Shown piece after piece: positions 58,233 through 64,000 of a stretch of 64,000 nt of DNA. The position numbers and the translations under genes were made by a program. The notes below the pieces were generated by a model. The model searched no databases. It was not told where the DNA came from and saw only the letters and a list, made by a program, of their open reading frames with translations. The DNA lies in NCBI RefSeq assembly GCF_003815015.1, contig NZ_RKRE01000003.1:124001-188000 (forward strand). The letters are read 5' to 3'. The stretch's first letter is position 1; each line of letters opens with the position of its first letter. This stretch comes from Thermodesulfitimonas autotrophica. Lineage in GTDB: Bacteria > Bacillota > Desulfotomaculia > Desulfotomaculales > Ammonificaceae.

Positions 58233-59246
58233 TTGCGGGTAGCGGTTGATGCGATGGGGGGCGATTACGCCCCAGCCGAAGTGGTGGCAGGGGCGGTGCA
58301 AGCGGCTGCCGCTTACGGGATCGAAGTGCTGCTTGTTGGCGATAAGCTTCGCCTCGAACCCTTATTGGGGCCAAAAGAAATTAACCGGGTGCAGATCGTG
58401 CCTGCCACCGAGGTCATTGCGATGGCCGAACACCCTGTCCAGGCTGTCCGGCGCAAGAAGGATTCCTCCATTGTCCGGGCGGTGCAACTGGTCAAAGAGG
58501 GACAGGCCGACGCGATGGTTTCTGCCGGCAACACCGGCGCGGTGATGGCGGCCGCGCTTTTTGGGCTTGGGCGGATTGAAGGTGTGGACCGGCCGGCCTT
58601 AATGACCTTGATGCCTAACCCGCAGGGCTACACGGTGCTGCTTGACGTGGGGGCGAATGTGGACGTGAAAGCCCAGCACCTCGTCCAGTTCGCCATTATG
58701 GGTGCGGCCTACGCGACGACCGTCCTGAAAATTAAAGCCCCGCGGGTGGGGATTCTGAGCATCGGTGAGGAGGAAACCAAAGGGAACGAGCTCACGCTGA
58801 GCGCCCTTCCTCTTCTCAAGCAGGAGCGTTTAAACTTTATCGGTAACGTTGAGGGGCGGGATGTCTTCAACGGCAGGGCGGACGTGGTGGTGTGCGACGG
58901 TTTTGTGGGTAACGTTCTCTTGAAAGCTGGTGAGGGGCTGGCCCAGGCGCTTGAGGTGATGGTCCGGCGCGAGGTTGCTCACAACTTGCCGGCGAAGGTG
59001 GCTCTCGGAATGGTTCTTTTTTTGTTGCGTGGACTGCGGCGTCGTCTGGATTATGCGGAGTACGGCGGTGCTCCCCTCCTCGGGGTGAACGGCGTTGTGG
59101 TGGTAGCGCACGGGAGCTCGCGGGCCAGAGCGATCAAAAACGCCATCCGGGTGGCGGTTGAAGCGGTACGCAGCGGGCTCGTCCAAACGATCGGCGCAGG
59201 TCTTGCGGGGCGAAGTGCAGGGGGAGTTAGAACGGTTAATGGGTAA
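58233..59246 (+). CDS. plsX: Phosphate acyltransferase PlsX
   Basis: PlsX makes acyl-phosphate from acyl-ACP for phospholipid synthesis. The 337-residue protein begins RVAVDAMGGDYAP and has VSAGNTGAVMAAAL, LLDVGANVD, IGNVEGRD and CDGFVGNVLLKAGEG. It starts with TTG 58233 after AAGGAGGG. No FapR gene precedes it, in contrast to Bacillus. The end overlaps the start of fabH by eight bases. Confidence 0.96.
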   Translation: MRVAVDAMGGDYAPAEVVAGAVQAAAAYGIEVLLVGDKLRLEPLLGPKEINRVQIVPATEVIAMAEHPVQAVRRKKDSSIVRAVQLVKEGQADAMVSAGNTGAVMAAALFGLGRIEGVDRPALMTLMPNPQGYTVLLDVGANVDVKAQHLVQFAIMGAAYATTVLKIKAPRVGILSIGEEETKGNELTLSALPLLKQERLNFIGNVEGRDVFNGRADVVVCDGFVGNVLLKAGEGLAQALEVMVRREVAHNLPAKVALGMVLFLLRGLRRRLDYAEYGGAPLLGVNGVVVVAHGSSRARAIKNAIRVAVEAVRSGLVQTIGAGLAGRSAGGVRTVNG

Positions 59247-60231
59247 AGATGGGCTGACCGCCGGGATAACCGGTCTTGGCGTTTACGTCCCGGAACGCGT
59301 GCTGACGAATTTCGACCTGGAACGGATGGTCGAGACGAGTGACGCCTGGATCCAGGAAAGAACAGGGATCAGGGAAAGGCGGATCGCGGCTCCGGAGGAG
59401 AACACTTCCGATCTTGCCGCCAACGCCGCGAAGGGTGCGCTGGCAGCGGCGGGTTTGCGTCCTGAAGAGGTCGAGTTGCTGATCGTGGCTACGGCCACGC
59501 CGGACATGCTCTTTCCGGCTACCGCCTGTCTGGTACAGGACCGCCTGGGGGCAAAGCAGGCGGCGGCCTTCGATCTGGAGGCCGGGTGCAGCGGCTTTGT
59601 TTACGGGCTAGCGGTGGCGGCGCAATTTATCAATGCGGGGTGTTACCGCAACGTGCTGGTGATCGGCGCCGATACCCTATCCAGGGTGACCAACTGGAAG
59701 GACCGGACCACCTGTGTCCTTTTCGGTGACGGGGCCGGGGCGGCGGTGGTGCAGCCGGTCGCACCCCCGCGCGGGATACTCTCGCTTTACCTGCGGGCGG
59801 ATGGTTCCGGGAGCGAGCTTCTTAAATTACCGGCAGGCGGGGCGCGTCTGCCCGCCTCTCCGGAAACGGTGCAGGCCGGTCTCCATTACCTGCACATGAA
59901 CGGCCGGGAGGTTTTTAAGTTCGCCGTTCGCTCTATGGAAGAGGCGTCGCTCGAGGCGCTGCGGCGAGCGGGCCTTGAGCCAGAAGAACTTGGTTGCTTC
60001 ATTCCGCACCAGGCGAACGTTCGGATTATCGACGCCGTTGCTAAACGGCTCAATCTCCCGCCCGAAAAGATTTTTGTGAATGTGGATCGCTACGGTAACA
60101 CATCGGCAGCTTCCATCCCTATCGCGCTTTACGAGGCGGTTAAAAGCGGCAAGGTGAAGCCTGGGACGGCCGTGCTTCTTGTTGCTTTCGGGGCGGGTTT
60201 GACCTGGGGTGGAGTGGTATTGCGCTACTGA
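59239..60231 (+). CDS. fabH: 3-oxoacyl-[acyl-carrier-protein] synthase III FabH
   Basis: FabH starts fatty-acid chains by condensing acetyl-CoA (or branched primers) with malonyl-ACP. It has the catalytic cysteine in EAGCSGFVYG, the histidine in HQANVRIID and the asparagine in YGNTSAAS. ATG 59239 gives 330 residues, the family length; an earlier start in the same frame lies inside plsX. Confidence 0.95.
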   Translation: MGKDGLTAGITGLGVYVPERVLTNFDLERMVETSDAWIQERTGIRERRIAAPEENTSDLAANAAKGALAAAGLRPEEVELLIVATATPDMLFPATACLVQDRLGAKQAAAFDLEAGCSGFVYGLAVAAQFINAGCYRNVLVIGADTLSRVTNWKDRTTCVLFGDGAGAAVVQPVAPPRGILSLYLRADGSGSELLKLPAGGARLPASPETVQAGLHYLHMNGREVFKFAVRSMEEASLEALRRAGLEPEELGCFIPHQANVRIIDAVAKRLNLPPEKIFVNVDRYGNTSAASIPIALYEAVKSGKVKPGTAVLLVAFGAGLTWGGVVLRY

Positions 60232-60243
60232 GGGGGCCCGAGA

Positions 60244-61188
60244 ATGAAGATCGCCTTCGTCTTCCCGGGACAGGGTTCGCAGTATGTGGGCATGGGCCGG
60301 GATTTTTACGGGCGTTATGCCGAAGCGCAGGAGGTTTTTGCCCAGGCCGATGCGGTTCTTGGCTTCTCATTAAGCACCCTCTGCTTTGAGGGGCCTAAAG
60401 AAGAGCTGCAAAAAACGGTAAATACGCAGCCGGCGGTGCTGACGGCGAGCATTGCGGCGCTTGCGGTGTTGCGAGCGCATGGAGTCGGGACCGACGTCGC
60501 TGCCGGTCACAGCTTGGGTGAGTACGCGGCGCTTGTCGCCGCCGGGGCCCTCGATTTCGCCGCTGCGGTGCGCCTGACACGGCGGCGCGGGCAGTTGATG
60601 CAGGAAGCGGTACCCCTCGGGAGTGGCGGTATGGTGGCGGTTTTGGGTCTCGACCGGGAGCGCATCGGGGAGGTGGTCCGCGCCGCGCGGGCCAAAGGGG
60701 TTGTCGAAGCCGCAAACTACAACTGTCCCGGGCAAGTTGTGCTTGCCGGCGAGATGCCTGCGCTCGAGGAGGCGGTGCGGCTCGCCAAAGAGGCGGGAGC
60801 GAAGAAAAGCGTTATTCTGCCGGTGAGCGGTCCCTTCCATTCGTCACTCATGCGGCGGGCAAGTGAGCTCTTTGCCCTTGAGTTGGAGAAGGTTCAGGTG
60901 AAGAAACTGGCCTTTCCGGTAGTGGCCAACGTCAGCGGGGATTATATCAGTACCGCGGCGGAGGTGAGGAGCGCCCTGATCCGGCAGATTTACAGCCCTG
61001 TGCTCTGGGAGGAGAGCATCCGGCGGCTGGTAGCGGATGGGGTGGGGGTCTTCGTAGAGGTGGGTCCCGGGAAGGTGTTGTCCACGCTTATTAAGCGGAT
61101 AGCGCCCGGGGTTAACTGCTGTAACGTCGAGGATCAGGCCTCGCTTGAGGCTACCCTTACCTTTTTACGGAAGGCGGGTTTGTTATAA
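60244..61188 (+). CDS. fabD: Malonyl-CoA-ACP transacylase FabD
   Basis: FabD loads malonate onto acyl carrier protein. The 314-residue protein has FPGQGSQYVGMGRDF, the catalytic serine in GHSLGEYAAL, a VSGPFHSSLM segment with the active histidine, and EVGPGKVLSTL at the end. GGGGGCCCGAGA precedes ATG 60244, 12 bases after fabH. Confidence 0.96.
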   Translation: MKIAFVFPGQGSQYVGMGRDFYGRYAEAQEVFAQADAVLGFSLSTLCFEGPKEELQKTVNTQPAVLTASIAALAVLRAHGVGTDVAAGHSLGEYAALVAAGALDFAAAVRLTRRRGQLMQEAVPLGSGGMVAVLGLDRERIGEVVRAARAKGVVEAANYNCPGQVVLAGEMPALEEAVRLAKEAGAKKSVILPVSGPFHSSLMRRASELFALELEKVQVKKLAFPVVANVSGDYISTAAEVRSALIRQIYSPVLWEESIRRLVADGVGVFVEVGPGKVLSTLIKRIAPGVNCCNVEDQASLEATLTFLRKAGLL

Positions 61189-61239
61189 AAGGGAATAAGG
61201 TTTTAGACCCGGTTGCTTTGCGGAGAGGGGTTGGCTAAA

Positions 61240-61983
61240 ATGTATCTTAATGGCAGGGTGGCGATAGTCACGGGCGGCTCCCGGGGCATCGGCAAGGCGA
61301 CGGCCTTGGCGCTGGCCCGGGCCGGTGCGGACGTGGTGGTCAACTACGTTTCCCGGGCTTCCGAAGCCGAGGCGGTGGTTGCGGAAATCGAAGGGATAGG
61401 TAGAAGGGCTGCCGCCTGTCGCGCCGACGTTTCGCAGGCGGGTGAGGCCACGGCGCTCGTCGATTTTGCTCTGGGCACGTTTGGGCGGCTGGACATCCTG
61501 GTGAACAACGCCGGGATTACGCGCGACGGGTTGCTCCTCCGGATGAAGGATGAAGATTGGGACGCGGTGGTGGGCGTTAACCTGCGCGGTGCCTTCAACT
61601 GCACCCGCGCGGCGGCACGGGCGATGGTGAAAGCGCGCTGGGGCCGGATAATAAATGTTAGTTCGGTGATCGGCCTTACAGGTAATGCGGGACAGGCGAA
61701 TTATGCGGCAGCAAAGGCGGGGATCATCGGTTTTACAAAGGCGGTGGCCAGGGAGCTGGGCTCGCGGAACATAACGGTGAACGCGGTGGCGCCGGGTTAC
61801 ATCGTGACCGAGATGACGGCCGGGCTCCCTGAAGGGGTGAAGGAGCGGCTGCGCGAGCGGATTGCTCTTGGACGTTTCGGTGAACCCGAGGAGGTGGCAA
61901 ACGTGGTGGTTTTTCTGGCCAGCGATCTGGCCAGATACATCACCGGTCAGGTAATAGTGGTTGATGGTGGCATGACCCTTTAA
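61240..61983 (+). CDS. fabG: 3-oxoacyl-ACP reductase FabG
   Basis: FabG is the NADPH-dependent ketoreductase of fatty-acid elongation. It has the [13 protein letters not shown] nucleotide loop, [14 protein letters not shown], and the catalytic Ser-Tyr-Lys with YAAAKAG. ATG 61240 yields 247 residues, the normal length; TTG 61231 and a still earlier codon in the frame are less likely. Confidence 0.96.
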   Translation: MYLNGRVAIVTGGSRGIGKATALALARAGADVVVNYVSRASEAEAVVAEIEGIGRRAAACRADVSQAGEATALVDFALGTFGRLDILVNNAGITRDGLLLRMKDEDWDAVVGVNLRGAFNCTRAAARAMVKARWGRIINVSSVIGLTGNAGQANYAAAKAGIIGFTKAVARELGSRNITVNAVAPGYIVTEMTAGLPEGVKERLRERIALGRFGEPEEVANVVVFLASDLARYITGQVIVVDGGMTL

Positions 61984-62017
61984 TCTTATCACGCCAAAGA
62001 GAGGTGAACCGGACCTT

Positions 62018-62254
62018 ATGTCGTCGTCGATTTTCCAGAAAGTCAAGCAAATCATCATCCAGCAGCTTGGTGTCGAAGAAGACGAAGTAACGATGGATGC
62101 TTCCTTTGTGGACGACCTCGGGGCAGATTCGCTCGACCTGGTGGAGCTGGTCATGGCCTTTGAGGAGGAGTTCGAGATGGAGATCCCGGACGAGGATGCC
62201 GAGAAGATCCGGACGGTGGGTGACGCCGTCAACTACATCCAGGAGAAACTCTGA
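62018..62254 (+). CDS. acpP: Acyl carrier protein
   Basis: A 78-residue acidic acyl carrier protein with the phosphopantetheine attachment serine in [29 protein letters not shown] precedes ATG 62018, in the usual position between fabG and fabF. Confidence 0.97.
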   Translation: MSSSIFQKVKQIIIQQLGVEEDEVTMDASFVDDLGADSLDLVELVMAFEEEFEMEIPDEDAEKIRTVGDAVNYIQEKL

Positions 62255-62314
62255 GACGAGTCGGAAGGCATCAGTCAGCAGGATAAGAAGAGTGGTATTC
62301 CGGGGGGTGCGTTT

Positions 62315-63556
62315 TTGTCCCCGCGCGTTGTAGTGACCGGACTGGGGGTTATTTCCCCGGTGGGCACCGGTAAAGAGGCCTTCTGGGAGGCGCTTGTAAA
62401 GGGGCGGTCGGGCGTCAGGCGGATAACCCGTTTTGACGCTTCGGAATTCAAGACCCAGATCGCCGCCGAGGTCGGCGATTTTGATCCGGAGGCGTACATC
62501 GATAAAAAAGAGGCCCGGCGGATGGACCGCTTTACGCAATTTGCGGTTGCGGCTGCTAACTTGGCGCTATCGGATGCGGCGATAGCTACGGAGGCGCTCG
62601 ACCGCGACCGGGTCGGGGTGGTTTTGGGTTGCGGCATCGGGGGAATCGGCACCTTTGAGGAGCAGACGCGGGTGCTTGTTTCCCGCGGGCCGAACCGGGT
62701 GAGCCCCTTTTTCGTCCCGATGATGATCGCTAACATGGGCGCGGGCTACATCGCGATCTACCACCGGTTTTACGGCCCCAACAGCACGGTGGTAACCGCC
62801 TGCGCCTCGTCCAACCACGCCATCGGCGAGGCTTTCCGGATCATCCAGCGGGGAGAGGCCGACGTGATGCTGACGGGGGGCGCCGAAGCAGCCATCACCC
62901 CGGTAGCGCTGGCCGGTTTTTGCGCCATGAAGGCGATGTCTACCCGAAACGATGAGCCCGAGAAGGCCTGCCGGCCCTTCGACGCGGCGCGGGACGGGTT
63001 TGTGATCGGCGAGGGGGCTGCGGTGCTTGTTCTGGAGCGGTTAGAGCACGCCCTCGCCCGGGGTGCCCGGATTTACGCGGAAGTTGCGGGTTACGGGCAG
63101 AGCTGTGATGCTTACCATATCACGGCGCCCGATCCCGATGGTGCGGGGGCGGCCAAGGCGATGGCCCGCGCGTTAGCGGACGCCCGCTTGCGGCCGGAAG
63201 AGGTGGACTACATCAACGCCCACGGGACTTCCACTCCGCTCAACGATAAGGTCGAAACGATGGCGATCAAGAAGGTTTTCGGGGAATTTGCCTACCGGAT
63301 CCCCGTAAGCTCTACCAAGTCGATGACGGGGCACCTTTTGGGTGCCGCCGGGGGCATCGAGGCTGCGGCCTGTGTCCTGAGCATCACGCACGGCGTAATT
63401 CCGCCGACGATCAACTACGAGAATCCCGACCCCGAATGCGACCTCGATTACGTGCCCAACGAAGCGCGGCGGGCGCAGGTGGATGTGGCGCTCTCGAACG
63501 GACTGGGCTTTGGCGGGCATAACGCCACCCTGATTTTTAAACGTTTTCCGGCTTAA
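62315..63556 (+). CDS. fabF: 3-oxoacyl-[acyl-carrier-protein] synthase II FabF
   Basis: The elongating condensing enzyme of 413 residues. It begins [14 protein letters not shown] and has the catalytic cysteine in [13 protein letters not shown], the histidines in HGTSTPLND and [12 protein letters not shown], and GFGGHNATL near the end. It starts with TTG 62315. It ends the fatty-acid cluster before a terminator. Confidence 0.96.
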   Translation: MSPRVVVTGLGVISPVGTGKEAFWEALVKGRSGVRRITRFDASEFKTQIAAEVGDFDPEAYIDKKEARRMDRFTQFAVAAANLALSDAAIATEALDRDRVGVVLGCGIGGIGTFEEQTRVLVSRGPNRVSPFFVPMMIANMGAGYIAIYHRFYGPNSTVVTACASSNHAIGEAFRIIQRGEADVMLTGGAEAAITPVALAGFCAMKAMSTRNDEPEKACRPFDAARDGFVIGEGAAVLVLERLEHALARGARIYAEVAGYGQSCDAYHITAPDPDGAGAAKAMARALADARLRPEEVDYINAHGTSTPLNDKVETMAIKKVFGEFAYRIPVSSTKSMTGHLLGAAGGIEAAACVLSITHGVIPPTINYENPDPECDLDYVPNEARRAQVDVALSNGLGFGGHNATLIFKRFPA

Positions 63557-63576
63557 GAAAAGCAAGGTACCGTGGA

Positions 63577-63620
63577 GGGGCTGAAGCCGGCAGCGGGGCT
63601 TCCGGCCCCCAAAGTTTTTT
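63577..63620 (+). terminator. Terminator between fabF and rnc
   Basis: A composite stem: an outer GGGG/CCCC (63577-63580 with 63605-63609) and an inner GAAGCC/GGCTTC (63583-63588 with 63597-63602), followed by AAAGTTTTTT. It separates the fab operon from rnc, though read-through is possible. Confidence 0.7.
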
Positions 63621-63635
63621 AGGGGTGTTTGATAG

Positions 63636-64000
63636 GTGGACCGGGGTTACGAGGAACTCAAAGCCAAGTTAGGGATCATCTGGCACGATGAGGGGCTCCT
63701 GCGCCAGGCGCTCACGCACGGCTCCTACGCATACGAGCACCCCGGGGTGACGAACAACCAGCGGTTAGAGTTTTTAGGCGACGCCGTCCTGGAGCTGGTG
63801 ATCAGCGACTATCTCTACCGTACCTTTCCCGGGAAGAGCGAGGGTGAGCTTACCAGGCTGCGGGCGGCGGTGGTCTGTGAGTCTTCGTTAGCGCGGGTCG
63901 CGCGGGAGCTCGGGCTGGGGGAAGCCCTCTTCATGGGGCGGGGCGAGAGCCAGTCGGGGGGGCGGGAGCGCCCGTCGATCTTGGCCGACGCCTTCGAAGC
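63636..64000 (+). CDS. rnc: Ribonuclease III (partial, 3' end outside window)
   Basis: The N-terminal catalytic domain of RNase III, cut by the window end after ~121 residues. It has LRQALTHGSYAYEHPG and the signature NNQRLEFLGDAVLELVISDYL, which holds the metal-binding acidic residues; the later DAFEA segment begins the second acidic cluster. It starts with GTG 63636 after AGGGGTG. rnc after fabF is a common Firmicute order. The double-stranded-RNA-binding domain would lie beyond the window. Confidence 0.93.
   Translation, partial: MDRGYEELKAKLGIIWHDEGLLRQALTHGSYAYEHPGVTNNQRLEFLGDAVLELVISDYLYRTFPGKSEGELTRLRAAVVCESSLARVARELGLGEALFMGRGESQSGGRERPSILADAFE

Noticed and set aside
61183-62232. Minus-strand frame of 349 residues across fabG and acpP
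   Set aside because: Runs antisense through two certain genes; sequence is not protein-like.
1-64000. tRNA, rRNA, CRISPR arrays and intact insertion sequences
   Set aside because: I looked for tRNA T-loops, direct repeats with regular spacers and transposase motifs and found none that could be supported.

Overview
The window is about 64 kb of a high-GC chromosome from an anaerobic, spore-forming Firmicute. The best fit is a thermophilic Clostridia/Thermoanaerobacterales-type organism, but the genus cannot be fixed from this sequence alone. Sporulation is shown by two alpha/beta-type SASP genes, the germination protease gpr and ylbJ. Anaerobiosis is suggested by the oxygen-independent (CbiD/CbiG/CbiX) cobalamin route, feoA-feoA-feoB ferrous iron uptake, a two-subunit Fe-S fumarase, a siroheme reductase and a 2-hydroxyacyl-CoA-dehydratase-type activator. 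Many genes start with GTG or TTG behind strong Shine-Dalgarno sequences. No rRNA, tRNA, CRISPR array or intact insertion sequence was seen.

Layout. (1) 1-11855: a cobalamin operon, cbiD-cbiE (fused, cut by the window edge), cbiT, cbiL, cbiF, cbiG, cbiH, cbiJ, cbiX, cbiC, cobQ/cbiP, cbiA, cobD and an alpha-ribazole-phosphatase-like gene. It covers most of the corrin ring pathway and part of the lower-loop assembly; cbiB, cobU, cobS and cobT are not in the window. (2) 11865-15271: an MscS channel, a SASP with a duplicated helix, and a CoA-disulfide-reductase/rhodanese fusion. (3) 15310-20915, minus strand: a radical SAM/FmdB pair, then a fluoride riboswitch leading a CPA2 antiporter, UspA, zinc-ribbon/HEAT protein, MFS transporter and alpha-toroid repeat protein. 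(4) 21253-25345: the Feo iron locus with three copies of a DtxR-type palindrome, DUF2325 and an HD-GYP protein. (5) 25346-26590: decayed, gene-poor DNA. (6) 26723-32868: surface proteins, ending in a 1326-residue PHP/VWA/PKD/SLH protein. (7) 32957-35245: a DtxR-family regulator, fumarase subunits and a ferredoxin. (8) 35647-38958: an island of apparently lower GC with a polyferredoxin membrane protein, siroheme reductase, DsrE-like protein and TatD-like hydrolase. (9) 39093-42599: riboflavin operon. (10) 42708-46113, minus: rpmB and the dehydratase activator pair. (11) 46460-53812: recG, SASP, gpr, rsmD, coaD, a coiled-coil protein, a UbiB-type kinase and a phasin-like protein. (12) 54177-57325: a UbiA-like prenyltransferase, a deleted drug-efflux pseudogene, a TetR regulator and ylbJ. 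(13) 57432-64000: yceD-rpmF-plsX-fabH-fabD-fabG-acpP-fabF, a terminator, then the start of rnc.

The most informative regulatory structures are a complete minus-strand fluoride switch (promoter, 5' hairpin, aptamer, overlapping terminator) at 19527-19664, and three GTTAG-N6-CTAAC operators at the iron locus. A DtxR-family gene about 9 kb away is a candidate for reading those operators. Other unusual items are the tandem siroheme-motif reductase, the SASP with two protease-type helices, the secreted PHP/VWA/SLH mosaic, and heptanucleotide tandem repeats at several gene ends.
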